NCBI GenBank assembly: GCA_934488615.1
Contig: CAKSSJ010000007.1
Location: forward strand, 1-64,000
From: an uncultured Eubacteriales bacterium
Lineage (GTDB): Bacteria > Bacillota > Clostridia > Oscillospirales > Acutalibacteraceae
Direction: 5' to 3'
Length of the DNA stretch: 64,000 nt
The notes beneath the pieces were generated by a model, which saw only the letters and a list, made by a program, of their open reading frames with translations, made no database searches and was not told the origin of the DNA. Position numbers and translations under genes: made by a program. Below, piece after piece: positions 50,470 through 60,016 of the stretch. Every line of letters starts with the position of its first letter. Position 1 is the first letter of the stretch.

Positions 50470-53187
50470 TTACTCTTTGCTCTTGCCGTTCTCTGCTCTG
50501 CGATAAGCCTTCTTAAAATCGTGCTTGTCGTCCGTAGCGTCGAAATCGGCAGCGGTGGGTTTTTCTTCTTCTGTGAAATGCTTGTTGCCATAATAAGCGT
50601 TGAGGTACATCTGCTTAATCTCGCTCATGAGCGGATAACGCGGGTTAGCACCTGTGCACTGGTCGTCGAATGCCTGCTCAGTCATTGCGTCAAGACGGTC
50701 GAGGAAATCCTTCTCGTCAATGCCGTAATCACGGATCGTCTTCTTGATGCCGACTCTCTCTTTAAGTGCATTGATAGCGTTGATAAGGTTCTCAAGACTT
50801 TCCTTATCGTTCTTGCCGCCGAAGCCGAGTGCTCTTGAAACCTCAGCATAACGTGCAAGTGTATGCGGATGATCGTACTGTGAGAACGTACCCATCTTCG
50901 CCGGAGCCTCTGCTGCGTTAAAGCGGAGAACCTCTTCAATCATAAGTGCGTTTGCGATACCGTGCGGCAGATGATGGAATGCGCCGAGCTTATGAGCCAT
51001 TGAGTGACATACTCCGAGGAATGCGTTTGCGAAAGCCATACCTGCCATTGTTGCGCAGTTAGCCATCTTCTCACGAGCCTCGATATCTGTCTGACCGTTA
51101 TCATATGCACGGGGCAGATACTCAAAGATTCCCTTGAGAGCCTGAATTGCAAGGCCGTCTGTATAGTCTGTTGCCATCATTGAAGCGTAAGCCTCGAGAG
51201 CATGTGTAACAGCGTCGATACCTGAAGCGGCAGTAAGTCCTTTCGGTGCGCTCATGTGGAAATCAGGGTCGATAATCGCCATGTTCGGGAGGAGCTGATA
51301 ATCGGCAAGCGGATACTTAACGCCTGACTTTTCATCTGTGATAACTGCGAACGGAGTAACCTCCGAGCCTGTACCTGCCGAAGTCGGAATAGCGATGAAA
51401 TATGCCTTTTCGCCCATCTTCGGGAAGGTGTAAACACGCTTACGGATATCAATGAAGCGCATTGCCATATCCATGAAGTCTGCTTCGGGATGCTCATAGA
51501 GAACCCACATGATCTTACCTGCGTCCATTGCGGAACCGCCGCCGAGTGCGATAATGCAGTCGGGCTGGAATGCCTTCATCTGCTCTGCGCCCTCTTTTGC
51601 ACTGGCAAGTGTCGGGTCCGGAGCAACGTCGAAGAACGTCGTATGAACGATACCCATTTCGTCAAGCTTGTCTGCGATAGGCTTTGTATAGCCGTTATGA
51701 TAAAGGAAGCTGTCCGTTACGATGAACGCTCTCTTCTTGCCCATGACATTTTTAAGCTCGTCAAGTGCAACCGGGAGACAGCCCTTCTTGATATATACCT
51801 TTTCAGGTGCTCTGAACCACAACATATTCTGTCTCCTTTCAGCTACGGTCTTGATATTGATAAGATGCTTTACGCCAACGTTCTCGCTGACACTGTTGCC
51901 GCCCCATGAGCCGCAGCCGAGGGTAAGCGACGGAGCGAGCTTAAAGTTGTAAAGATCACCGATACCGCCGTGTGAAGAAGGAGTATTTACAAGGATACGG
52001 CAGGTCTTCATTCTCGAAGTGAACTCCTCAAGCTTTGCCTGCTCGGTTACCTCGTTGAGATAGATTGAAGATGTATGGCCGTAGCCGCCGTCTGCGATAA
52101 GATGCTCAGCCTTATCGAAGGCGTCATGAATGTCTGTTGCCTTATACATTGCAAGGACGGGAGAAAGCTTCTCATGAGCGAACTCTTCGCTGATGTCTAC
52201 GCTCTCAACCTCGCCGATGATGATTTTTGTTCCTGTCGGAACCGTTACGCCTGCAAGAGCCGCAATCTTCGCAGCGGGCTGACCTACGATCTTAGCGTTA
52301 AGAGAACCGTTGATGATGATGGTCTTTCTGACCTTCTCTGTCTCCTCGGGGTTGAGGAAATAGCAGCCTCTTTCGGCAAACTCAGCCTTAACTGCGTCGT
52401 AGATATTCTGATGAACGATAACCGACTGCTCGGATGCGCAGATCATACCGTTATCAAATGTCTTTGAATGAATGATCGAGCTGACTGCAAGAACGATGTC
52501 CGCTGTCTCGTCGATGATTGCGGGAGTGTTGCCTGCGCCGACGCCGAGTGCCGGCTTACCTGACGAATAAGCAGCCTTAACCATTCCGGGACCGCCTGTT
52601 GCAAGGATAATGTCCGCTTCCTTCATAAGAAGGTTTGTCATATCAAGGCTCGGGACGTCAACCCAGCTGATGATCTCCTCGGGTGCGCCTGCCTCAACAG
52701 CTGCTTCAAGAACGAGCTTTGCTGCTGCGATAGTTGAAAGCTTTGCTCTCGGGTGGGGGCTGATGATGATAGCGTTGCGAGTCTTAAGTGCAATAAGGCA
52801 CTTGAAGATAGCAGTTGATGTCGGGTTTGTTGTCGGGATAACGGCAGCGATAACGCCGATCGGCTCTGCGATCTTCTTTATGCCGTACGCCTTATCCTCT
52901 TCGATAACACCGCAAGTCTTTGTGTTTTTGTAAGCATTGTAGATATACTCTGCCGCATAGTTGTTCTTGATGACCTTGTCCTCAACAACACCCATGCCGG
53001 TCTCCTCAACAGCCATCTTTGCAAGAGGAATTCTTGCCTGGTTGGCGGCTATTGCGGCGGCAAGGAAAATCTTGTCAACCTGCTCCTGAGTGTAGGTAGC
53101 AAATTTCTTCTGTGCTTCCTTAACTCTTGCGAGTGTTTCCTCCAGTGTTTCAACACTGTCTACGATTTTTCTTTCTTTCGTTTCCAT
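50470..53187 (-). CDS. adhE: Bifunctional acetaldehyde-CoA / alcohol dehydrogenase
   Basis: A 905-residue AdhE that reduces acetyl-CoA to acetaldehyde and then to ethanol, using two NADH. The N-terminal aldehyde dehydrogenase half has the catalytic Cys in GMICASEQ (about 255); the C-terminal iron alcohol dehydrogenase half has GGGSAMDAGK and the metal ligands in HALEAY, HSMAHKLG and HGIANA. The GGGAGGTTAAGAT ribosome site fixes the ATG. rex lies directly upstream. Confidence 0.97.
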   Translation of the reverse strand: METKERKIVDSVETLEETLARVKEAQKKFATYTQEQVDKIFLAAAIAANQARIPLAKMAVEETGMGVVEDKVIKNNYAAEYIYNAYKNTKTCGVIEEDKAYGIKKIAEPIGVIAAVIPTTNPTSTAIFKCLIALKTRNAIIISPHPRAKLSTIAAAKLVLEAAVEAGAPEEIISWVDVPSLDMTNLLMKEADIILATGGPGMVKAAYSSGKPALGVGAGNTPAIIDETADIVLAVSSIIHSKTFDNGMICASEQSVIVHQNIYDAVKAEFAERGCYFLNPEETEKVRKTIIINGSLNAKIVGQPAAKIAALAGVTVPTGTKIIIGEVESVDISEEFAHEKLSPVLAMYKATDIHDAFDKAEHLIADGGYGHTSSIYLNEVTEQAKLEEFTSRMKTCRILVNTPSSHGGIGDLYNFKLAPSLTLGCGSWGGNSVSENVGVKHLINIKTVAERRQNMLWFRAPEKVYIKKGCLPVALDELKNVMGKKRAFIVTDSFLYHNGYTKPIADKLDEMGIVHTTFFDVAPDPTLASAKEGAEQMKAFQPDCIIALGGGSAMDAGKIMWVLYEHPEADFMDMAMRFIDIRKRVYTFPKMGEKAYFIAIPTSAGTGSEVTPFAVITDEKSGVKYPLADYQLLPNMAIIDPDFHMSAPKGLTAASGIDAVTHALEAYASMMATDYTDGLAIQALKGIFEYLPRAYDNGQTDIEAREKMANCATMAGMAFANAFLGVCHSMAHKLGAFHHLPHGIANALMIEEVLRFNAAEAPAKMGTFSQYDHPHTLARYAEVSRALGFGGKNDKESLENLINAINALKERVGIKKTIRDYGIDEKDFLDRLDAMTEQAFDDQCTGANPRYPLMSEIKQMYLNAYYGNKHFTEEEKPTAADFDATDDKHDFKKAYRRAENGKSKE

Positions 53188-53210
53188 ATCTTAACCTCCC
53201 GGTTTCTTAT

Positions 53211-53231
53211 GACCGCCGTTTTGCGTCGGTC
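53211..53231 (-). other. Hairpin between rex and adhE
   Basis: GACCGACG with CGGCGGTC around a 5-nt loop, with one mismatch and no T-run. It may set the ratio of rex to adhE message. Confidence 0.4.
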
Positions 53232-53245
53232 AGGTTTGTCTGTGA

Positions 53246-53860
53246 TTATTTTATCTGCATTTTCAAATGTGCAAGCGACAGCGCAAGATTTTCATACTGA
53301 ATAACTGCGTCTGCGGGCTTGTAGAGCTGACACGGTGCAAAGCACCACATCAGGCGAACTCCGTTCTCATAAAAGAGGTTGCTCACCGACTGAGCGGCTT
53401 CCGACGGAACTGCAATAATACCGATTTTGATGTTATTCACCTTACAGAAGTCAGAAAACTCCGACATCTGCATTATCGGTTTACCGCCCTCGGAAACCGT
53501 GTCCTCCTGCACCCTTTTGTCAAAGGCGGCAAGAACCGAAATTCCGAAATCCTCGAAGCCCGAATAGTCAAGCAATGCCTTTCCGAGCCTGCCTGCGCCT
53601 ATGATCGCTGCTTCGACCTTATCTCCCGTCATGAATTTTTCAAGACTTTCGATAAGCTCCTTTCGCTGATATCCGACCTTCGGTTTACCCGAACCGCACA
53701 ATGCGCCGAGATCCTTTCGAACCTGAACCTCGCCGAGCCCCAGCTCCTTGGCAATTACCGTTGAGGATATGTTCTGCATACTCTCCGGCAAGCCTTTGAG
53801 AAATCTGAGATACATCGGAATTCTGCCGAGTGCCGGCCGTGATATCTCCGTCTCTTTCAA
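53246..53860 (-). CDS. rex: Redox-sensing transcriptional repressor Rex
   Basis: A 204-residue Rex: an N-terminal winged helix (EISRPALGRIPMYLRFL, GEVQVRKDLGAL) and a Rossmann domain with IIGAGRLGKAL. Rex senses the NADH/NAD ratio and represses fermentation genes when NADH is low. The TTG at 53860 is preferred because GGGAGGTG lies 5 nt before it; the ATG at 53875 lacks a ribosome site. adhE follows 58 bp downstream, and a Rex operator lies upstream. Confidence 0.92.
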   Translation of the reverse strand: MKETEISRPALGRIPMYLRFLKGLPESMQNISSTVIAKELGLGEVQVRKDLGALCGSGKPKVGYQRKELIESLEKFMTGDKVEAAIIGAGRLGKALLDYSGFEDFGISVLAAFDKRVQEDTVSEGGKPIMQMSEFSDFCKVNNIKIGIIAVPSEAAQSVSNLFYENGVRLMWCFAPCQLYKPADAVIQYENLALSLAHLKMQIK

Positions 53861-53896
53861 GATGACACCTCCCATGAACGTACGTCGTTCCTTTGA

Positions 53897-53914
53897 TTGT
53901 TATTATTTTATCAA
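53897..53914. promoter_or_regulatory. Rex operator
   Basis: TTGTTAT-TATT-TTATCAA matches the clostridial Rex consensus TTGTTAA-N4-TTAACAA at 12 of 14 fixed positions. It lies about 37 bp before the rex start, where it would mediate autoregulation and control of adhE by read-through. Confidence 0.75.
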
Positions 53915-54005
53915 AGTTTTCTCGTTTTGGGAATTGCCTCTTTCTCATATCGGTATTGCATTTATCGATATACCCTTGACGGAACAGGCTCACAGTCTGA
54001 AATGT

Positions 54006-54932
54006 TTATATAATCACATCAGAAATTGAGGCTATTGCGCCATATTTTTCAGTGCTTTTGCCCGAAACAAATACGGCTTTTTTTGTAAAATTTATTGCAT
54101 CGTCCAACGAAAGCTCATCAAGGTTTTCACCTTTTTTGATAAACTCGCTGACAAAAGTGCCTAAAAAGATATCTCCTGCGCCCGTTGTGTCAACGGTTTT
54201 GGCTTTGATCGCAGGAACATGAGCCTTTTCGCCCTTGAAGCAGAGCGTTGCTCCCTTGTCGCCGTCCGTTACCAGTGCAAGCCTTACGTCCTTTTCAAAA
54301 AGGAAGTCCGTTCCCCTGCCACGGCTAATCATTTCAAGCTCCTCAACAGAAAGCTTGATGATATCGACATAGGGAAGCAGAACCGCCATGCGCTCGGCCG
54401 CCTTTTCGGGACTGTCCCACAGCGGCGGACGGTAGTTGGGGTCATAGGTTACGGTACAACCGAATTCCTTTGCGGCTTTGACGGCTATCTCCGTGGAGAA
54501 ATACGACGGCTCGTCCGTCAACGAAAGAGAGCCGAAATGAAATACCTTTGAATCGGCTATCAGCTTTTTGTCAACGTCGGCTTCATAGATAAACCTGTCC
54601 GCGCCGTAGGTTCTGTAAAAGCTGAACTTTCTGTCGCCCTTTTTGTCAAGCTCAACAAAAGCAAGGGTGGTATTGTGCTCATTATCCTTTTTAAGATAAT
54701 CGCAGTCAATACCGCATTCCTTGACGGTTTTGATAAGAAAATCTCCGAGCAAGTCATCTCCGACCTTGCCGATGAAAGCCGTTTTAAGCCCTGCCCTTGC
54801 CGCAGTCGCAAGCACATTCAGCGGCGCTCCGCCCGCCTTACGGATAAAACGCATATCACCGACAGAGTCAACCCCGTCGGGCACAAAATCTATCAGAATT
54901 TCGCCGAGGGCGGTTATGTCATATTTTCGCAT
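54006..54932 (-). CDS. PfkB-family carbohydrate kinase (fructokinase-like)
   Basis: A 308-residue ribokinase/PfkB-family kinase. GGAPLNVLATAARAG marks the substrate-binding N-terminal region and DTTGAGDIFLGTF the catalytic/anion-hole motif at the C-terminus. The best guess is a fructokinase (ScrK-like: ALGEILIDF start). The ATG at 54932 follows AAAGGGTG; a GTG three codons upstream overlaps that site. It is a single gene, upstream of rex on the same strand. Confidence 0.88.
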   Translation of the reverse strand: MRKYDITALGEILIDFVPDGVDSVGDMRFIRKAGGAPLNVLATAARAGLKTAFIGKVGDDLLGDFLIKTVKECGIDCDYLKKDNEHNTTLAFVELDKKGDRKFSFYRTYGADRFIYEADVDKKLIADSKVFHFGSLSLTDEPSYFSTEIAVKAAKEFGCTVTYDPNYRPPLWDSPEKAAERMAVLLPYVDIIKLSVEELEMISRGRGTDFLFEKDVRLALVTDGDKGATLCFKGEKAHVPAIKAKTVDTTGAGDIFLGTFVSEFIKKGENLDELSLDDAINFTKKAVFVSGKSTEKYGAIASISDVII

Positions 54933-55098
54933 AGCTGTCACCCTTTGTAAAATACTTAATACAATTATAATTATATATTATAGGTTTGTATTTTTCAAGC
55001 GGTTTGTCTATTTAAAGTGCTTGCTTTTTTATGTATGATATAGTAAAATATGTATGATTATGTAATCATTCTCCGAATGAGAAAAAACAGGAGTGATA

Positions 55099-55968
55099 AT
55101 TATCAGTAAGTATCTTATTATAAACGCCGACGACTTCGGACTTTGCCATTCGGCAAACGAAGCTTGCATGGATCTTTTTGAAAGCGGCTGTCTGCTTTCT
55201 TCAACAATAATGGCTCCGTGCCCCGGCGCAGACGAAGCAATTGAATTTGCAAAGGCACATCCGCAGTACGCTATCGGCGTCCATCTTACCCACACAAACG
55301 AGTGGATGGACAAATTCCCGTGGGGACCTTTGACCGACGGCAAGAGCATCAGAACTCCCGAGGGCAGAATGTGGCCCGAGAGCGAGGACTTTGAAGCTCA
55401 CTGCACCTACGATGACGCATGTGCCGAAACGCTTGCACAGATCGAATATTTTGAAAAGAAGGGCATGAAGCCGTCGCACGTTGACTCGCACATGGGCGCG
55501 CTTTACGGTCTCAACGGCAAGCTGAAAATGCTTCCTAAAACGCTCGCGATCTGCGGTAAAAAGGGCTATCCGTTCCGCATGTTCTCAAAGCCGCTTGAAT
55601 CCCAGTGTCCCCCGGGCACACCGATGTGGCTGTTCAAGGCGGCATGCCGTTTCTCGGGCATGTTCGGCAAGATAAATCACGTTCCGATGCCCGATTATCT
55701 GATTTTCCCCGAGAGCATTGAGAGCGGAAACTCATATGATGAGTTCAAGCACAATTTCATCACATATCTTACGGATATCCCGGACGGAATTTGCGAGACA
55801 TATATCCACCCGGCTCTTGATACCGACGAGATGAAAGCCATCACCGGAAGATGGAAAAGAAGATACTGGGAATATCTCATCATGAAAGACCCGGATATTT
55901 ATAAGGCATTTGATGAGCACAATATCAAGCTCATCAGCTACCGCGACCTTGTAAAGTTCAAAAAATAA
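55099..55968 (+). CDS. ChbG/HpnK (YdjC) family deacetylase
   Basis: A 289-residue YdjC-fold enzyme; relatives deacetylate chito-oligosaccharides or hopanoid sugars. Metal motifs: NADDFG (Asp pair), GVHLTHTNEW and VDSHMG (His). The family normally begins MKYLIINADDFG, and here the sequence is SKYLIINADDFG. The only standard start, a GTG at 55093, overlaps AGGAG itself; an ATT at 55099 or ATC at 55102 has proper spacing. The coordinates use the ATT, so the start is uncertain by a few codons. Confidence 0.82.
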   Translation: MISKYLIINADDFGLCHSANEACMDLFESGCLLSSTIMAPCPGADEAIEFAKAHPQYAIGVHLTHTNEWMDKFPWGPLTDGKSIRTPEGRMWPESEDFEAHCTYDDACAETLAQIEYFEKKGMKPSHVDSHMGALYGLNGKLKMLPKTLAICGKKGYPFRMFSKPLESQCPPGTPMWLFKAACRFSGMFGKINHVPMPDYLIFPESIESGNSYDEFKHNFITYLTDIPDGICETYIHPALDTDEMKAITGRWKRRYWEYLIMKDPDIYKAFDEHNIKLISYRDLVKFKK

Positions 55969-55976
55969 GCGACAAT

Positions 55977-56010
55977 AGACGAAAGCGGTCAAAATTGCTT
56001 TCGTCTTTTT
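55977..56010 (+). terminator. Terminator of the ChbG gene
   Basis: AGACGAAAGC/GCTTTCGTCT, 10-bp stem, 10-nt loop, T-run. Confidence 0.88.
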
Positions 56011-56040
56011 ATATATAGTAAAAATCAAACAGCTTAAACG

Positions 56041-56069
56041 AAACCGCTCTCCAAAAGGAAAGCGGTTTT
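56041..56069 (-). terminator. Terminator of the hisS-aspS operon
   Basis: AAACCGCT-TTCC/GGAG-AGCGGTTT stem with a UUUU loop, right after aspS, followed on the minus strand by TTTCGTTT. Confidence 0.75.
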
Positions 56070-56077
56070 GACTCTGT

Positions 56078-57859
56078 TTATTCTGTTTTAAGCTTTATTC
56101 CAAGCTCGTCAAGCTGGAGGTCATCAACCTCTGCGGGACAGCCTGTCATCGGCTCGCTTGCGTTCTGAACCTTCGGATATGCGACAACATCTCTCAGGCT
56201 GTCGCAGCCGAGCATCTGCATAACGAGACGGTCAAGACCGATGCCCATTCCGCCGTGCGGCGGTGCGCCGTATCTGAATGCGTCAAGCAGATAACCGAAC
56301 TTCGCATAAGCCTCCTCCTGAGTGAGGTTGAGGAGAGTGAAAATTCTGCTCTGAAGCTCAGGGTTCGTAATTCTGATTGAGCCCGACGAAAGCTCAATTC
56401 CGTTGAGAACAAGGTCGTATGCCTTTGCTCTTACCTTAGCCTTGTCTGTTTCAAGGTATTCAAGGCACTCATCCATCGGAGCGGTGAACGGGTGGTGCAT
56501 TGCAACCCAAGTCTTGCTGTCCTCGTCCCAATCGAAGAACGGGAACTCTGTGATCCAAAGGAGATTGTACTGACCCTCGGGAATTATGTCAAGTCTCTTT
56601 GCAACCTCCTGACGGAGTGCACCGAGAGCGTTGAAAACAATTGAATTCTTAACGTCGCCGATGATGAGAACAACGTCGCCTGCTTCTGCGCCTGCCTTGT
56701 CAAGAATAGCCTTGAGCTCGTCCTCGGTGATGAACTTTGCAAAAGATGAGGAAACAGTTCCGTCCTCGGCAATTCTTGCCCATGCAAGACCCTTTGCACC
56801 GTTACCCTTAACCGAATCGGTGAGCTTGTCTATCTCTTTTCTTGAAAGTGATTTGAATGCGTTCTTAGCAGTAATGCCACGAACAGAACCGCCGTCCTTG
56901 ACTGTATTGGAGAACACGCCGAAGCCGCAGTCCTTAACGATATCGCTGAGATCATAAAGCTCCATGCCGTAACGTGTATCGGGCTTATCGGAACCGAAGC
57001 GCTCCATTGCCTCTTTATATGTAATTCTCGGGAGCGGAAGCTGAATGTCAACGCCGAGAGCCTCTTTGAAAACTCGCTTCATATAGCCTTCGCCGATGTG
57101 GAGAACGTCCTCCATGTCAACAAATGACATTTCAAGGTCGATCTGTGTGAATTCGGGCTGACGGTCGGCACGGAGATCCTCGTCACGGAAGCAGCGTGCG
57201 ATCTGCATGTATCTGTCAAAGCCTGCAACCATTGAAAGCTGCTTGTAGAGCTGAGGTGACTGCGGAAGTGCATAGAACGAACCGTTGTGAATACGGCTGG
57301 GAACGAGGAAGTCTCTTGCTCCCTCGGGAGTGGAACGGATAAGAATCGGGGTTTCAATCTCGATGAAGCCGTTCTCGTCGAAATAGTCACGGGTAATTTT
57401 GCAAATCTTATGACGCATGATTATGTTGCGCTGAAGGTCGGGACGGCGAAGGTCGAGATAGCGGTATTTAAGTCTTGTCAGCTCTGAGGTCTGGCAGTTT
57501 TCGACGATCTCAAACGGCGGAGTCTCGCTCTTGCCGAGAACTCGAAGGTCTGTAACATCAACCTCAATCTCACCTGTCGGGATTTCCATGTTCTTTGAGG
57601 AACGCTCACGGACAACACCCTTTGCCATAAGGACAAATTCGCTTCTTGCGGAAAATGCCTTGTCAAAGATCTCTTTGTCCGTGTTCTCGCCGAATGCGAG
57701 CTGAACAATGCCTGTTCTGTCACGCAAGTCAATAAAGATAAGTGCGCCGAGGTCACGCTGACGCTGTACCCAGCCTGCAACGACAACCTCTTTGCCGACA
57801 TCGCCGATTCTGAGATCGCCGCAATAGTCGGTACGCTTTAAGCCTGTCATAAAGTCCAT
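56078..57859 (-). CDS. aspS: Aspartyl-tRNA synthetase
   Basis: A 593-residue class IIb synthetase. The N-terminal OB fold binds the anticodon; motif 2 is FRDEDLRADRQPEFTQID; the bacterial GAD insertion lies between; motif 3 is GIGLDRLVM. Length is normal. The ATG overlaps the hisS stop as TAATG, and an in-frame ATG three codons later is less likely. Whether it is discriminating or also charges tRNA-Asn cannot be told. Confidence 0.97.
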   Translation of the reverse strand: MDFMTGLKRTDYCGDLRIGDVGKEVVVAGWVQRQRDLGALIFIDLRDRTGIVQLAFGENTDKEIFDKAFSARSEFVLMAKGVVRERSSKNMEIPTGEIEVDVTDLRVLGKSETPPFEIVENCQTSELTRLKYRYLDLRRPDLQRNIIMRHKICKITRDYFDENGFIEIETPILIRSTPEGARDFLVPSRIHNGSFYALPQSPQLYKQLSMVAGFDRYMQIARCFRDEDLRADRQPEFTQIDLEMSFVDMEDVLHIGEGYMKRVFKEALGVDIQLPLPRITYKEAMERFGSDKPDTRYGMELYDLSDIVKDCGFGVFSNTVKDGGSVRGITAKNAFKSLSRKEIDKLTDSVKGNGAKGLAWARIAEDGTVSSSFAKFITEDELKAILDKAGAEAGDVVLIIGDVKNSIVFNALGALRQEVAKRLDIIPEGQYNLLWITEFPFFDWDEDSKTWVAMHHPFTAPMDECLEYLETDKAKVRAKAYDLVLNGIELSSGSIRITNPELQSRIFTLLNLTQEEAYAKFGYLLDAFRYGAPPHGGMGIGLDRLVMQMLGCDSLRDVVAYPKVQNASEPMTGCPAEVDDLQLDELGIKLKTE

Positions 57860-59211
57860 TATATTAAGCCTCCTAAAATTTTGCTTAAATCTATATTATC
57901 CATATCCTCGGCAGCTGTGCCCTGGAGCTTCATTGCCGCCGACTGAAGTGAATATTCCATAAAATCATCCGAAAAGCTGTCAAGAGAGATCTCCTGTGTT
58001 TCGCCGCTTTCCATATTTTTGACCTTGGCAACGCCTGCCGTGAGGTCGTCGTCGCCGATAATCGTTGTAAACCTTGCACCGATTTTGTCGGCAAACTTCA
58101 TCTGAGCCTTTACCGAACGTCCGACAACGTCAAACTGTGCGCTGATACCCGACTGACGAAGCTCAAGCGCAAGCGCCGCCGCCTTGGTGAGCGCCGCGTC
58201 ACCGATACTGCCGATGTAAATCTCGGGAACATCCGCCGCCGGAAGTTCGATTTCCTGCGCTTCGAGAAGAAGAAGGATTCTTTCAAGTCCGAGCGCAAAG
58301 CCGAGAGCCGGAACATGGGGACCGCCGATTTCTTCAACAAGTCCGTCATAGCGTCCGCCGGCACAGACTGCGCTCTGTGCGCCGAGTGCGTCCGTCACAA
58401 ACTCAAATACCGTGCGTGTATAATAATCAAGACCTCTGACGATGTGCGGATTGACCGTGTACGAAATGTTCATCGCCTCAAGGTACATTTTAACCTTTTC
58501 AAAGTGATCGTGACAGTCGTCACAGAGATAGTCGAGAATTATCGGCGCTCCCTGTCCGATTTCATGACAAATCGGGCTCTTGCAATCGAGAATTCTCATC
58601 GGATTTCTTTCAAGTCTTTCACGGCAGGTGTCGCAAAGCTCGTCCTTACGGGACTCAAAATATGCCTTCAGAGCTTCCTGATACTTCTTGCGACAGGTCG
58701 GACAACCGATTGAATTTATCTCAAGGCTGATTCTGTCAATACCGAGGAAGCCGAAAATCTCATTGCCGAGCGAGATAACCTCTGCGTCTGCGGCAGGAGA
58801 AGCTGTACCGTAGCACTCAACACCGAACTGGTGAAATTCACGCAGCCTGCCTGCCTGCGGCTTTTCATAACGGTAGCAGGAGGTTACATAGCTGACCTTC
58901 TGCGGCATAGGCTCGTTCTGAAGCCCGTGCTCGAGGAAAGCTCTTGCTGCGCCTGCCGTTCCCTCGGGTCTGAGGGTAATCGAACGGCCGCCCTTATCGT
59001 TAAAGGTATACATCTCTTTCTGAACAACGTCCGTCGTGTCGCCGACAGAACGTGTAAAAAGCTCCGTGTGCTCAAAGACAGGAGTGCGGATCTCTCTGAA
59101 TCCGAAATCCTTTGCAATGTTGAGCAGGGTGCTTTCGATAAACTGGTTTTTGTGGCTCTCGGAGGGAAGAACGTCCTGCGTTCCCTTGATAGCCTTGGTT
59201 ATAAGTGCCAT
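57859..59211 (-). CDS. hisS: Histidyl-tRNA synthetase
   Basis: A 450-residue class IIa synthetase. It begins ALITKAIKGTQDVLP; motif 2 has CYRYEKPQAGRLREFHQFG; histidine-specific motifs RGLDYYTRTVFE and AVCAGGRYDGL are present; an anticodon-binding domain ends it. Residues about 190-240 include two CxxC pairs (CPTCRKK, CDTCRERL), a zinc-binding insertion known in some HisRS. The ATG at 59211 follows TGAGGAG; a GTG five codons upstream overlaps that site. Confidence 0.97.
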   Translation of the reverse strand: MALITKAIKGTQDVLPSESHKNQFIESTLLNIAKDFGFREIRTPVFEHTELFTRSVGDTTDVVQKEMYTFNDKGGRSITLRPEGTAGAARAFLEHGLQNEPMPQKVSYVTSCYRYEKPQAGRLREFHQFGVECYGTASPAADAEVISLGNEIFGFLGIDRISLEINSIGCPTCRKKYQEALKAYFESRKDELCDTCRERLERNPMRILDCKSPICHEIGQGAPIILDYLCDDCHDHFEKVKMYLEAMNISYTVNPHIVRGLDYYTRTVFEFVTDALGAQSAVCAGGRYDGLVEEIGGPHVPALGFALGLERILLLLEAQEIELPAADVPEIYIGSIGDAALTKAAALALELRQSGISAQFDVVGRSVKAQMKFADKIGARFTTIIGDDDLTAGVAKVKNMESGETQEISLDSFSDDFMEYSLQSAAMKLQGTAAEDMDNIDLSKILGGLI

Positions 59212-59259
59212 ACTTAAACTCCTCACTGAGTTATATTATGTAACTGCCGTTTGGGGCTG

Positions 59260-59913
59260 TTACTTATTTATCTTATCTTTTCTGTAGTCCGTCATCAAAA
59301 TATGAAAAGCCATGTATTCGGGCAAAAGCGCCTGCGCGGCAATAATAGCGACCGCCAGGCTTTTCGCAACGCCCGTTATCGCAAAATATACAATAGTAAA
59401 AATAACGCTTGCAATGCCGAGCGCCAGCGACAGCCACGAAAGAGCATACGGCTTTTTAAAAACTCCTGCCGCCCTGAGCAAAAGAATTATATCCCCCAGA
59501 ACAAATGCGGCAAGCGAAAAAATATAATAGAAATCCGCCAAACCGCCGTAATTGACGCTTACCTTTGCAAAAACAACAATGGCAAGCCAGTTGCCGATAA
59601 AAGGAAGCGACAGCACAGCGCCGAGGATCTCCGCCGTCTTTTGCGGCAGTCCGTGATAATTGCCGTAAATAAACGGCACGCTGACAAGAAAAACGATGAC
59701 CGAAATCATCATTGCAATTTCGGAATAGTAGGCGCATTTGAAGAACAGGCTGAAAAAGGCAAAAATCACAAAAAGCGCTCCGACGGCAAAAAAGCCGACA
59801 GAAAGAGCAAGCTCCTTTTTATCTCTCTGCTTTTTGCGCTTTATCGGTTTTCCGCAATGCGGACACTTGATAAAATTTGGATTCACTTCTTTTTTGCAGT
59901 TCTTACAGCGCAT
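59260..59913 (-). CDS. Zinc-ribbon membrane protein of unknown function
   Basis: A 217-residue protein: an N-terminal zinc ribbon (CKNCKKEV and CPHCGKPI), a basic linker with KRKKQRDKK, and five to six membrane helices. Function unknown. A GGAGGAAAAAC site precedes the ATG. It lies 48 bp before hisS, with a GTAAC-GCC/GGC-GTTAC hairpin in between. Its layout resembles the protein at 43889-44719, but sequence similarity is low. Confidence 0.75.
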   Translation of the reverse strand: MRCKNCKKEVNPNFIKCPHCGKPIKRKKQRDKKELALSVGFFAVGALFVIFAFFSLFFKCAYYSEIAMMISVIVFLVSVPFIYGNYHGLPQKTAEILGAVLSLPFIGNWLAIVVFAKVSVNYGGLADFYYIFSLAAFVLGDIILLLRAAGVFKKPYALSWLSLALGIASVIFTIVYFAITGVAKSLAVAIIAAQALLPEYMAFHILMTDYRKDKINK

Positions 59914-60016
59914 GTTTTTCCTCCGCCGTGTGTATAATTTTCAGGACACAGCTATCCTGCCCGCACGGCAAATTATTTTTTCCGCCGCACAGCAGGATAA
60001 AGCATTTAAAATCAAA

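Noticed and set aside
59251..59937. Rightward 228-codon open frame over the zinc-ribbon membrane gene
   Set aside because: The opposite strand has a ribosome site, zinc-ribbon Cys motifs and membrane helices; this frame is Arg/Lys/Asn-rich and has none of these.
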